Assembly: GCA_002412935.1 (NCBI GenBank)
Contig: DHWA01000036.1
Span: 1 to 43,789, forward strand
DNA: 43,789 nt
Source of the DNA: Patescibacteria group bacterium UBA5194
GTDB taxonomy: Bacteria > Patescibacteriota > Gracilibacteria > BD1-5 > UBA6164
Reading direction: 5' to 3'
The notes below the pieces were generated by a model. That model did not search any database, was not told the origin of the DNA, and was given only the letters and a program-made list of their open reading frames with translations. The translations under genes and the position numbers were made by a program. Numbering within the stretch: position 1 is the first letter of the stretch; the number at the start of each line of letters is the position of its first letter. Shown piece by piece: positions 1 through 8,580 of this stretch.

Positions 1-281
1 ATAAAATTGAGTGCATAATTAGCATTGTAAGTATAAATTACCTCTCTCCAACTATCGGCACCAATAAATTCTGCAACTTTTTTCTTACTTTTTTCATACA
101 GATTTTCAGATCTCTCTGCCAAACTATAAGCTCATCTATGTATATTACTATAATCATTTTCCAAGAATTCTTTAATTCAATCAATTACAAAAGCAGGTTT
201 TTGACTCGAAGCTGTACTATCAAGAAATACTAATCAAGGATTATTTTGAAATATTGGAAAATCTTTTTTAAAATCTTGCAT
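1..281 (-). CDS. sufS: Cysteine desulfurase SufS, N-terminal part (runs off window)
   Basis: PLP-dependent cysteine desulfurase that supplies persulfide sulphur for SUF Fe-S cluster assembly. The 93 residues present begin MQDFKKDFPIF and continue through a LVFLDSTASSQKP segment, the typical SufS/CsdA N-terminus (LVYLDSAATSQKP), then NIHRGAYSLAERS, matching the family NVHRGVHTLAERA block. The catalytic lysine and cysteine lie outside the window. Three in-frame TGA codons fall at conserved glycines (for example HRG). There is no Shine-Dalgarno before the ATG. It is the last gene seen of a minus-strand sufC-sufB-sufD-sufS order, but it is separated from sufD by a plus-strand cassette at 398-740. 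Family assignment is secure. Confidence 0.93.
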
Positions 282-397
282 ATGTTTAAAGATTAAAAGT
301 TTAAAAGTATAAATGTTTAAGAGTATAAGAAAAAAATAATAAAAGTAAATATAATATCCATGTAAATCTAATTATTATTATTTTCAAGAAATTATAT

Positions 398-425
398 TTG
401 ACATTAATGTAATTATATTTATTAT
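398..425 (+). promoter_or_regulatory. Sigma70-type promoter of cassette 1
   Basis: TTGACA at 398-403, a 16-nt spacer and TATTAT at 420-425. The predicted transcription start falls near 431, exactly where the leader box CACTTTTCTTTC begins. The same arrangement (TTGACT, 16 nt, TATAAA, 5 nt, same box) occurs at 2858-2885, which makes this much more than a chance AT-rich match. Confidence 0.7.
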
Positions 426-430
426 CCAAT

Positions 431-506
431 CACTTTTCTTTCTAGGATTAGCCCTCTTGAAATTTATCAAGACTAATTTCTTATGAAAGATAGTAACAAA
501 AAGGAG
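431..506 (+). promoter_or_regulatory. Structured 5' leader of cassette 1
   Basis: Shares its layout with the leader at 2891-2978. The box CACTTTTCTTTC (431-442) is followed by nested complementary segments: CTTTC 438-442 with GAAAG 485-489, ATTAG 447-451 with CTAAT 473-477, and TCTTGA 455-460 with TCAAGA 467-472 around a 6-nt loop. It ends in a strong Shine-Dalgarno AAGGAG (501-506). I do not recognise it as a known riboswitch class. The pairing and its conservation are visible in the sequence; a regulatory role is inferred. Confidence 0.6.
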
Positions 507-514
507 AAATACAA

Positions 515-694
515 ATGTATTTGAAAGAATGGTTATGTGGGGTAGCTTTACTTTATATGATATTGATTTATCTATGTAAGTTTTATGAAAACAAAACATA
601 CTCAGAAACAATTAAAACGATAATAAAGATAATCCCTCTCATAATATTTATGATAATTACTATATATTTACATTACAATTATAAAATTATATAA
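515..694 (+). CDS. Small hydrophobic protein of cassette 1 (59 aa)
   Basis: A 59-residue ORF starting MYLKEWLCGVALLYM, with two predicted membrane segments (about residues 6-21 and 37-53) joined by a polar loop rich in K, E, N and T. No family is recognised. Start choice is supported by AAGGAG eight bases upstream, a promoter at 398-425 and a terminator directly downstream. It contains no TGA codon and its single Gly is GGG, unlike neighbouring genes where TGA is the usual Gly codon. It lies head-to-tail against sufD and divergent from sufS, both on the other strand. A small membrane toxin or stress peptide is possible, but this is speculation from size and hydrophobicity. Confidence 0.6.
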   Translation: MYLKEWLCGVALLYMILIYLCKFYENKTYSETIKTIIKIIPLIIFMIITIYLHYNYKII

Positions 695-718
695 TAATTA
701 TTTTTTCTCTCCTTCTAC

Positions 719-740
719 CCGGCTCCGGCCGGTTTTTTTT
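719..740 (+). terminator. Intrinsic terminator of cassette 1
   Basis: GC-only 5-bp stem CCGGC/GCCGG closing a TCCG loop (a UNCG-type tetraloop as RNA), followed by eight T. It is strikingly GC-rich for this AT-rich genome, and the T-run fixes its orientation as plus strand. Confidence 0.85.
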
Positions 741-750
741 ATTCTATACC

Positions 751-1425
751 CTATTTATTCAAAATCAAAAAATCATCATAAACTTTATCATAAATAACAT
801 TATCCATCATTTTTAGACACTTAAAGTTATTTAAAAAATAACTTTCAATCAGCATCAAAATTGCTTCATTTTCACTTATTCCTCTTGATTTTAGATAAAA
901 AAGTAAATCGTCTTTTATTCTTTCTACCTTGCAAGAATGACTTGCTTTAACATTAAAACTTTTTACATTCAATTTTGGTAATCCCCTAACTGATCAAGAA
1001 TCTCAAATAAATATATTTTTTTGTTTTAAATTTGCTTCAACTCATATTAGTCATTGTTCTATTTCTATACTAGAATCAATACTTAATTTATTGTCTTTTA
1101 TTATAGAAATAATATTAATAAAACTATTTGAATTATTTGAAGCAATAATTGATTTTATATTTGAAGTTAAATCTGTTTTATGATTAAAAAACATCTGCTT
1201 TACATTCAATAAAGAATTATCTTCAGATTGATTAAATTCAATTTTAGAACTAGACTTTTTACTAAAAAATCAAAAATAATCTAGTCTCGAATTTTTTTTC
1301 AAATTAAAAATAAATGATTTTTCTGTCTCATTTAAAAACACAAAAGCATAAATTCACTCTCATATTTCTATATTTGAATCACTTATATCATCAATCAAAT
1401 AAAATCAATTTTTTTGTATTTTCAT
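751..1425 (-). CDS. sufD: SufD-like Fe-S scaffold subunit (short form)
   Basis: SufD/SufB-core family protein, the partner of SufB in the SufBC2D scaffold. The C-terminal third carries the family signature: PKLNVKSFNVKASHSCKVE followed by a FYLKSRGI block (E. coli SufD-like PKLEIFADDVKCSHGATVG and FYLRSRGI), then a helical tail. At 224 aa it is about half the length of E. coli SufD, so the N-terminal domain is missing or strongly reduced. Several TGA codons encode Gly. The start is the first ATG downstream of the sufB stop, 15 nt away, so sufB and sufD are surely co-transcribed. A small separate SufD-like gene is plausible for a reduced CPR genome. Confidence 0.85.
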
Positions 1426-1440
1426 AAGTTAAAATTAAAT

Positions 1441-2841
1441 CTAAAATCCTCCCTCAAATTCCATAGAAATAAGTACATTCATCTCACTTGCATATTCAAG
1501 GGGTAACTCCTTAAGTATCGGACTAACAAAACCATTTACAATAAGGCCTGTTGCTTCTTTTTCACTTATCCCTCTAGACATAAGATAAAATAAAAATTCA
1601 TCATTTATCTTCCCCGCAGTTGCCTCGTGTGCAACTATTGAACTTGTATTATTTACTTTTATATCTGGAATTGCATTACTAACTGATAGTTCATCAATTA
1701 TAAGTCAATCGCAATCTATCTTTGATACACTTCAAACTGCTGATTTTTTTATATCAACTAGTCATCTATAAGTCGAAATCCCCCCTGATTTACTAATTGA
1801 TTTTGAAATTATATTTGAAGAAGTGTTTTTTCCTATATGTATTACTTTGCTCCCAGTATCTTGATTTTGTCATTTATTTGCAAATGCTACTCATAAGTGG
1901 TCAGCACGAGAATTATCTCATAAAAGTACACTACAAGGATAAAGCATAGTAGTATTTGATCACATATTTCAACCTACCCACTCTATTTTTGCATTTTCCT
2001 CAACTATTGCTCTTTTTGTATTTAGATTAAATGTATCCAAACTCCAATTTTCAACTGAACTATATCTCATAAATGCTCATTTACCTACAAATATCTCAAC
2101 TCCCCCAGCATGGAGCGAATTTGTGTCATATTTTGGAGCACTACATCATTCTATATAATGACATTCAGAATCTTCCTCTAGTATAATAATTGTATGCTCA
2201 AATTGTCCTCCTGATTTCACATTCATCCTAAAATATGATTGCAAAGGTTCATATATTTTTACTCATTTTGGTACATACAAAAAAGTTCATCAACTCCAAA
2301 CGGCATAATGCAAACTTGCAAATTTATGATCAGCTAGTGGTATAGCTTTAGAAAAATATTTTTTTATAACACTTTCATATTTTGGATTTTGTAAAGCTGT
2401 AGACATATCGTCAAATATTACTCATTTTTCTTTTAGTTCTACCTTCAAACTGTGATACACTACCTCACTATCATATTGTGCTCATACTCCTGATAAAGCT
2501 TTTTTTTCAGCTTCTGGAATACCTAATCTATCAAATGTCTTTTTAATATTTTCTGGTACTTCTTCCCAAGTCTTATTATCTCCTGCTCAAACAGGTTTAG
2601 CAAAATAATATATACTATCCAAATCAAGGTGAGATAAATCTGGACCCCAATTTGGCATAGTTTTTTTTTGAAATAATTCTAATGCCTTAATTCTAAGTTC
2701 AAGCATCCATTTTGGTTCTTTATTTGAAAATGATATTTGTCTAACTACTTGTTCATTTACTCACTGAATCAAATCATGTTTATATAATACATCATCACTG
2801 TAATTCCATGGACTTTGTTCTTTATTATTAGTTTTTAACAT
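1441..2841 (-). CDS. sufB: Fe-S cluster assembly scaffold SufB
   Basis: 466 aa, normal SufB length. The protein starts MLKTNNKEQSPWNYSDD and contains the SufB hallmark region near residue 70, MPNWGPDLSHLDLDSIYYF, then GIPEAEKKALSGVGAQYDSE (compare family GIPEAERKALAGVGAQYDSE). It ends with MEFEGGF. SufB is the cluster-assembling subunit of SufBCD in the cytosol. TGA codes for conserved glycines throughout. The ATG has only A/T upstream and no Shine-Dalgarno. Its 5' region faces the promoter of the plus-strand cassette at 2858-3277, so the two transcription units diverge from the same 50 bp. Confidence 0.96.
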
Positions 2842-2857
2842 ATTTTTTATATTTTAT

Positions 2858-2885
2858 TTGACTTTATTATATTTATACTTATAAA
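2858..2885 (+). promoter_or_regulatory. Sigma70-type promoter of cassette 2
   Basis: TTGACT at 2858-2863, a 16-nt spacer and TATAAA at 2880-2885, followed after 5 nt by the CACTTTTCTTTC leader box. Same geometry as the promoter at 398-425. Confidence 0.7.
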
Positions 2886-2890
2886 GTATT

Positions 2891-2978
2891 CACTTTTCTT
2901 TCCAGATTAGCAATGATGATAGTTCATCACTTACCCATATTGGGACTAATCTTCGTGAAAGAAGGTAAATAATAGGAG
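2891..2978 (+). promoter_or_regulatory. Structured 5' leader of cassette 2
   Basis: Begins with the same box as cassette 1 (CACTTTTCTTTC, 2891-2902). Pairings: TTCTTTC 2896-2902 with GAAAGAA 2957-2963, AGATTAG 2904-2910 with CTAATCT 2946-2952, enclosing two hairpins, TGATGA/TCATCA (2914-2919, 2924-2929) and CCCA/TGGG (2934-2937, 2941-2944). This would fold as a multi-branched RNA closed by the shared stem and lead directly into the Shine-Dalgarno AGGAG (2974-2978). Compared with cassette 1 the outer stems are kept while the inner sequence differs. Confidence 0.62.
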
Positions 2979-2985
2979 TAGTTTT

Positions 2986-3225
2986 ATGAACCAAGGAATT
3001 GATTCTGTAACCGGTTGTCCAATAGTTTTTCCGACAAGAAACAAAAAACAAAGAAATTTTCTTGCATCTCAAAAGAAAAAGAAAGAAGCTACAGGCTTAA
3101 AATATAAAGCTCAAAGGCTTCAGAAAGCACCTGAGAAAGCAAGACATTTCAAACATATAAAACATTTGTTAAAAAAATCTGAGAAACTTACTGCCCAACT
3201 TATGTTCATTCCATTGTTCCATTAA
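2986..3225 (+). CDS. Small basic protein of cassette 2 (79 aa)
   Basis: A 79-residue ORF beginning MNQGIDSVTGCPIVFPTRN, followed by a very lysine/arginine/glutamine-rich helical stretch (about residues 20-70) and a hydrophobic C-terminus ending LMFIPLFH. No family is recognised; the charge suggests nucleic acid or membrane-surface binding. AGGAG sits seven bases before the ATG, and a GC-rich terminator follows 18 nt after the stop. Its three glycines use GGA, GGT and GGC, with no TGA, in contrast to the flanking suf genes. It is oriented opposite to and between sufC and sufB. It shares its promoter and leader plan, but not its protein sequence, with the ORF at 515-694. Confidence 0.6.
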   Translation: MNQGIDSVTGCPIVFPTRNKKQRNFLASQKKKKEATGLKYKAQRLQKAPEKARHFKHIKHLLKKSEKLTAQLMFIPLFH

Positions 3226-3243
3226 ATTCTCTTTTTATTTTTC

Positions 3244-3277
3244 CCTCCGATCCTTGTGGTCGGAGGACCTTTTTTTT
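3244..3277 (+). terminator. Intrinsic terminator of cassette 2
   Basis: 7-bp stem CCTCCGA/TCGGAGG around a 9-nt loop that can itself pair CC/GG, then ACC and eight T. Plus orientation, at the convergent boundary with sufC. Confidence 0.88.
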
Positions 3278-4028
3278 ATTCAAACCCTTTTTTCTTAATC
3301 TCATCAATAATATCCAATCATCATTCTTTATCAATAACTCAATCTTTTAAAACATAAACCTTGTCAAAATCTATATAATCCATTATCTTAAAATTATGAG
3401 TAATCATAATTATAGAATTATCTTTATTATCAAGTTTTTGAATTAATGAAGCTACAATTTTAAAAGCATCTAAATCAAGCCCAGAATCTACTTCATCAAA
3501 AATCATATATTTTGGATTAAGTAAACGAGCTTGAAGTATCTCTATTTTCCTTTTTTCTCCTCATGAAAAACCTACATTTAAATCTCTTTCTAAAAAACTT
3601 TCTCTTATATCAAGTTCTTCAAGATACTTTCTTATAAATCTCTTGAATAAAAATGGTGATAATCCATTTTTTAGACTGGTCTCACCTAAAGAGACCGGTC
3701 TCTTTAATAAATGATTATTATAAATAATTCTCAGATATTCTCATAAATTAATTCAAGGAATTTCTACAATATGCTGAAAAGAAAGAAAAATTCAAGCTCT
3801 AGATCTTTCTGAAACTCACATCTTTAGTAAATTTTGTTTATCAAGCAATACTTCTCATTCTCTATATTCATATTTTGGATTTCACACTAAAAAATTAGCC
3901 AAACTTGATTTTCAACTTCCATTTTTTCACAAAAGCAAATAATTTTTCCCAATTTCAAAATCAAGACTAACTCATTTTAAAATCTCTTTTTCTCCTACAT
4001 TGATTTTTAAATTTTTTATTTTCAGCAT
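3276..4028 (-). CDS. sufC: Fe-S assembly ATPase SufC
   Basis: 250-aa ABC-type ATPase subunit of the SUF scaffold. Visible motifs are Walker A GKNGSGKSSL (residues 34-43, two of its glycines encoded by TGA), signature FSGGEKRK (about 153-160), Walker B YMIFDEVDSGLD with the SufC-typical EVDSGLD, and an H-loop ITHNF. The start MLKIKNLKINVGEKEILKG fits the family. However, the frame stays open upstream, with in-frame ATGs at 4130 and 4172, so a 34-48-residue N-terminal extension cannot be excluded. A perfect 18-bp palindrome at 3688-3705 falls in a variable region of the protein. First gene of the suf order on this strand. Confidence 0.95.
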
Positions 4029-4331
4029 TTTTATAGAGATTATTTCTAATAATTCTAGTCAATTCATATTAACTAATAATCCTATTTTTTCAAGTTCTTT
4101 TACATAATTTACTCTTAAAATTACATCCATTTTTTCAAATAGTTCACAACTTGTTAAAAACAAAAAAATCATCCCTATTTTAAACAAAAAAATAAATTTC
4201 CTGATTTGTCTAGTCGATTTTTTACTTTATTTTGACAAAAGAAAAAAAAAGTATAAAACTACTTATAGAAGTACTTATTTATAGAGAAGAAAATCTAGTT
4301 ATTAACATATTTTTAACAAAACTAGCAAAAA
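4029..4331. other. Intergenic region sufC-rsmH (divergent)
   Basis: About 300 nt between divergent sufC and rsmH. On the minus strand it holds an open frame continuous with sufC (from ATG 4172) that would encode a helical, S23-like-looking peptide, perhaps a relic of a small gene. No RNA gene or strong terminator is seen. Promoters for both genes must lie here. Confidence 0.4.
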
Positions 4332-5258
4332 ATGGAGTGATTGCATATACCAGTACTTTTGGAAGAATTAGTTTCTTCTGTAAAGATAGAGAAAAATAAA
4401 CAAAATATAATAGTTGATTGTACTCTATGACTTGGTTGACATGCAAAAAAAGTAATAGAAAAAATGAATCCTTCTGATATATTTATATGATTTGATGCTG
4501 ATATTAGAAACCTAAAATTAGCAAAAGAAAATTTAAAGTGAATAAATGAAAAAGTTAAGAAGATTTTTATAAATTCTAACTTTGTAAATTTAAAACAAGA
4601 ATTAGAAAAAATTAACATAAATGAAATAACTTGAATTTACTATGATTTATGAATATCTAGTTTACACATAGATGAACCTGAAAGATGATTTAGTTTTAGG
4701 TTTGATTGACCTCTTGATATGAGATTTGACACAAGCATATGATTTCCTGCTTCGCATATAGTAAATACCTATAAAGAAATAGAATTAACAAAAGTTTTTA
4801 GAGATTATTGAGAAGATTCTGCAAGTAAAAAAATAGCTCTAAAAATAATAGAAAAAAGAAAAACTTGATTTAGATTTAAAACAACAAAAGAATTAGCAGA
4901 CTTGATAGATGAAACTACAAAGTTTCCAAAGACTAAAACTCGTATATTCCAAGCACTTAGGATAGAAACAAATAAAGAAATAGAAAATCTAGAAAAATCT
5001 TTAAAAGATGCAATAGATTTATTACAGACAGCTTGAACAATTTTTGTAATAAGTTTTCACTCTTTAGAAGATAGAGTTGTAAAAAACACACTTAGAAATG
5101 AAAGTAGAGATTGTATTTGTAGTGATATAATCTGCACATGTAAACATACAAAACAAATACAAATATTAACAAAAAAACCAATTTTGCCTAGCAAAAAAGA
5201 AGAAAGCCTAAACCCAAGATCTAGAAGTGCAAAAGCAAGATCTGCAATTAAGTGTTAA
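4332..5258 (+). CDS. rsmH: 16S rRNA (cytosine1402-N4)-methyltransferase RsmH
   Basis: 308 aa, normal RsmH (MraW) length. It uses S-adenosylmethionine to methylate C1402 in the ribosomal P site. The protein begins MEGLHIPVLLEELV (family HxPVLLxE), then the SAM-binding loop DCTLGLGGHAKK (29-40), YDLGISSLHIDEPERGFSF, the PLDMRFD motif, and near the C-terminus VISFHSLEDRVVK and the NPRSRSAKAR tail, all classic. TGA encodes the invariant glycines in LGLGGH, RGFSF and DGPLDMR, which makes this gene a good proof of the code change. As in dcw clusters, an FtsL-like gene follows. Confidence 0.97.
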
Positions 5259-5303
5259 ATTTGAAATTTTAAATTATTTTCTTTGAAATTCCTATATTTA
5301 ACA
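5253..5303 (+). repeat. TGTTAAA...TTTAACA inverted repeat
   Basis: AT-rich imperfect hairpin overlapping the rsmH stop, with ends TGTTAAATT and a matching TTTAACA. Related short hairpins lie at 22318-22344 and 22359-22385. It could act as a weak terminator or be a small repeat family. Confidence 0.4.
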
Positions 5304-5334
5304 TTTACCATTTAAAACTTAATATTTTAAATAA

Positions 5335-5706
5335 ATGTATCCAAAACTAGTATTAAGCGAAGATAAATTACCTTTCATCTCAAAAAGATGGAAAGAAAAA
5401 CAAAATATAAAATTTGATATAAGCTTTACTTATGTTATTATGATAAGCTTTATCTTTCTTCTACTTATTTATTATATTTGGATAATAAATGCAAATGCTA
5501 CGAAATGATTTAGCATAAGACAATTAGAACAAGAAAAGAAAAACTTGATGATCGAAAAAGAACAACTAGAAGTTAAAATAGCAAATCTAGAAAGTATAGA
5601 TGGAATAAAAGATGAAAATATGGAAAGCATTGATAATATGGAAAATGTGGAAAATCCTGATTATTTAGTTATAAAAGAATGAGTAAATTATGTATATAAA
5701 GATTAA
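5335..5706 (+). CDS. FtsL/FtsB-like cell division protein
   Basis: 123-aa bitopic protein: short basic cytoplasmic part (residues 1-32), one hydrophobic segment (about 33-51, ending IYYIWII), then a leucine/glutamate/lysine heptad region (about 61-88, RQLEQEKKNLMIEKEQLEVKI divided over two turns) that should form a coiled coil, and a C-terminal acidic tail. This is the architecture of FtsL, FtsB and DivIC, which form the septal FtsQLB complex. The position directly after rsmH is the classic place of ftsL. Sequence identity in this family is too low to choose FtsL over FtsB by eye, so function rests on topology and synteny. Confidence 0.7.
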
Positions 5707-5743
5707 TATTTAATCTTTACTTTAATAAATCGCCCAAACACCC

Positions 5744-5771
5744 AAAAAACTTTGTACCAACAAAGTTTTTT
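5744..5771 (+). terminator. Terminator after the FtsL-like gene
   Basis: AAAAAACTTTG / CAAAGTTTTTT hairpin, A-rich before and T-rich after, so possibly bidirectional between the convergent genes ending at 5706 and 5799. Confidence 0.75.
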
Positions 5772-5798
5772 ATATTTTTACTGAAAAACTAATTAATC

Positions 5799-6320
5799 TT
5801 ACATCCCCCCTCTATATGCACTTGCAACATCTCAAATTGGAGTTCATCAAACTAACCTTATTAATCTTTCTTGTGGATTTTCATTAGAAGCGATCATATT
5901 TAAAGAAGAATCTTCATTTGATGGGACTTTTTTATTTGGTTTTTGTTCTTGTTCTAACTCTCCTGTTTTTGTTTCTGATTCTTTTTTAGACTCAGGTTGA
6001 ATTTTTGGTCAATCTTTTATGATTTCTTCTATTGGTAATTTTAAATTACTATCAAAACTTCACCTAGCGTTTTCCACATATCTATCTATAAGTGACTCTA
6101 ATGAATCATTGTAATCTTTCACTAATTTATCATCAACTCCTTTATTTGTCAATTTATCAAAAAGTCATTCTTTTCATTTTTTAGTATTATTTATTTTACT
6201 TACCAATCAATCTAAAACAGGTTGAAGATCCTTATATTTATCTCCCAATATTGTCTCTAAAATATTCCCCTTTAAAACTTCTACTTTATTTTCATTATTT
6301 TTAACTAAGATTTCTGCCAT
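5799..6320 (-). CDS. Hypothetical protein (173 aa)
   Basis: Not recognised. The protein starts MAEILVKNNENKVEVLKGN, has a helical N-terminal half, a proline/lysine/glutamate-rich low-complexity linker around residues 105-135, and a short C-terminal segment ERLIRLVGGTPIGDVASAYR. TGA codons supply the glycines (LVGG, IGDV). There is no signal peptide or membrane segment. The stop is TAA at 5799-5801. A second small helical protein lies just upstream (6344-6655), 23 nt away, so both are probably one transcript. Confidence 0.75.
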
Positions 6321-6343
6321 AAATTTTTTATTAAAAAAATAAA

Positions 6344-6655
6344 TTATATTGTATCAAATAAATTAACTATTTCCTTATCTTCATTGTATCTTTCAATTTT
6401 CTCATTAAAATCATTTTCTTTTCTACCTAGATTTATTTTTAAATTTATTGTTCTAGTAGATAAATCATTTATTGTTTTCGCTAAATTTTCTAATATAGAA
6501 TCCAATTTATTTTCATCTTGAATATCGTTTATAATAACTTTAATACTCGATAAACTATCTATCTGATTTTGACTTAAAAGACTATCTTCTCATATCTTTA
6601 GATTAATAAGAAAATCTATCAATTCTATAATTTTATCTACTTTATTCTTTATCAT
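6344..6655 (-). CDS. Hypothetical helical protein (103 aa)
   Basis: Not recognised. 103 residues beginning MIKNKVDKIIELIDFLINL, almost entirely predicted helix with heptad-like spacing of I/L and many charged residues, so a coiled-coil or four-helix protein. Only one TGA (Gly) occurs. It precedes and is probably co-transcribed with the gene ending at 5799. The terminator at 6725-6758 separates it from the pseudopilin gene upstream. Confidence 0.72.
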
Positions 6656-6724
6656 ATTCTTAAAAAAATATATATTCTATTTATATTTAATCATAATTCT
6701 TTTTTTTTGTCAAAATATAACATT

Positions 6725-6758
6725 AAAAAACTCTTTGTATTTTATCATACAAAGAGTT
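6725..6758 (-). terminator. Terminator of the pseudopilin gene
   Basis: 11-bp stem AACTCTTTGTA/TACAAAGAGTT; the run of A at 6725-6730 becomes the U-run on the minus strand, 17 nt past the stop of the gene at 6775. Confidence 0.85.
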
Positions 6759-6774
6759 AATATATATTTGAAAT

Positions 6775-8544
6775 CTATTTTAAACTTTTTTTCAAAATAA
6801 ATTCTTTAACATTTGATTTATTTTCATCACTATAACAAGAAAAATTTTTATAATAATTGAAATATATATTTAATAATGATGTACTATCATATTTTATATC
6901 ATAATTTTTAATTGGGGTATAAAGTATAGTGTCTGTATAATTATTCAATGCTAACTTAGAAAAATCAAAATCATTTAAATTTGGACTTCAAACTGATACA
7001 AAACTTCAAGTTTTAGTTATTTCTACCTTTGTCCTATTTATAAAATCATTATAAACTAAATTATTACTTCAATTTACATAAATTCAAGTTGGATATCATA
7101 GTCATCAAGTCAAAACTTTGATTATATTATCTCATTTTGTAAATATATTATCATCTCCTTTTGAAAAGTATGGGAAATAATAACTTTGTTGTAATGTACT
7201 TCAGCTTAAGAAATCCAATTTTATATAATAAGCTCAAGTATTTGAAAAATTAGTTCATGATAAAGTAGTTATATTTATATTATAATTAGTTCATGAAGTA
7301 AAAGTTTTATCTTCATAAGTTCAAATTATTCATGTTCATGAATCTGTACATTTTATTGGATCTGTTCAAATTATTTTATATTCTCAAATATTACATCATA
7401 ACTGTAAAGTTTCAGGAGCTAAATATTTCACAAAATGATAAGTTCAAGTGTTACTACTTCATATTTGATATAAATCCTCTCATGTTGTTATATTTGTAAA
7501 ACTAAAACTTCAAGTACCTGTTGGACTTGTAAGAATAGGATTTGTAACTCAAGTAGCAAATAAAAAAGAGAATTCAAGTTTATTTACATTTGTAATATCT
7601 TTTTTTGGTTTGAAATTTAAACTTATATTATCTACAAAACTTCAACTTGAACTGTAAGACAAAATCTCTCTTTTTCAACTATTTGCTATATAAATAGTTT
7701 TTTCACTATCATCATAATAAATTCAAGTAGGTTCTTTTAATCATTCTTCCCTTCAAAGTAATTTGCTTATCTTATTATTACTCAGATTTAAATACAAAAT
7801 CCTATCATTTAAAGTATCACTTATAAATAAAAATCAAGTTCATCAAAGCAAAGCATAACTAAGACCAGTTGGATTATTTAAAAATACACCAGTTCCAAAA
7901 CTTCAATCACTAAATTCATCTCAAAATACTTCTTTTCAAGCTATTTTTACAAAACTTGAAAGAGAAGAAGTATTAAAACTGTAAATACTATTTCATAAAG
8001 TATCTGAAACATATCAAATATTTCATGCTCAAAAAGCTACATCAGTTGGTCAAAATAAAATTCAAGTAGAGTTTCATCAATTTATTATAACTCATGAAAA
8101 CATATTTGTTTCTATTCATCAACTACTAAAACTCTTTCAATCAAATATATCACCTCATTGTCATTCAAAAGGAATAAAGTTTTTGATAATTATATGGTTT
8201 GTCACCTCACTATCACTTCAACTTGCACAATAATATTTGTTTAAACTAGTTTCTCAAATATAAGTAAATCCTCATTTATCAAAATTTTTATTTACTTTAA
8301 ACAAAACTCATGAAGCAGTATTTTTTACATAATTTTTATTTACACTATCTAAATTCTCATAAATATCTTTTGTAAATTCTTTTATTTCTAAATCATTATC
8401 AAGTGAAATTTTCTGATTTGTAACATTTTTCATTCAATCAGTAACAAAAACTGAAACAGACAACATCAAAAACATAGAAATAGTTATACCAACTATCAAT
8501 TCTACTAAAGTAAAAGCTTTGAAAAAATTGAATCTATTTTTCAT
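6775..8544 (-). CDS. Large type IV pseudopilin with NHL-like propeller domain
   Basis: 589 aa. The N-terminus MKNRFNFFKA|FTLVELIVGI is a class III (prepilin peptidase) signal: short basic leader, cleavage before F11, Glu at +5, then a hydrophobic helix. Normal pilins are 120-200 aa; here a very long glycine/serine/threonine/aspartate-rich extracellular part follows. Around residues 190-340 repeated blocks such as NPTGLSYALLGGTGFLFISD, TLNDRILYLN and EPTGIYYDD are typical of NHL-repeat beta-propellers. The remainder is beta-rich, adhesin-like and rich in TGA-encoded Gly. It would be inserted in the membrane and assembled by, or anchored like, a minor pilin. Possibly a contact or adhesion protein of an epibiont; the target is unknown. 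Confidence 0.82.
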
Positions 8545-8580
8545 AAATTTAAATAAATAATTAAACTAATATTCCAAATC

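Noticed and set aside
384..611. Minus-strand ORF of 75 aa facing sufS
   Set aside because: It is the shadow of the plus-strand cassette 1 (promoter, leader, RBS and ORF). The plus strand has the promoter, the SD site and the terminator.
2890..3072. Minus-strand ORF of 60 aa upstream of sufB
   Set aside because: Same reasoning: shadow of cassette 2 leader and ORF, with no support from promoter or RBS.
4029..4172. N-terminal extension of SufC as true start
   Set aside because: The family starts at MLKIKNLKI; the upstream open frame is possible but not supported by conservation.
4322..4618. Minus-strand ORF of 98 aa opposite rsmH
   Set aside because: RsmH motifs are complete on the plus strand in this interval.
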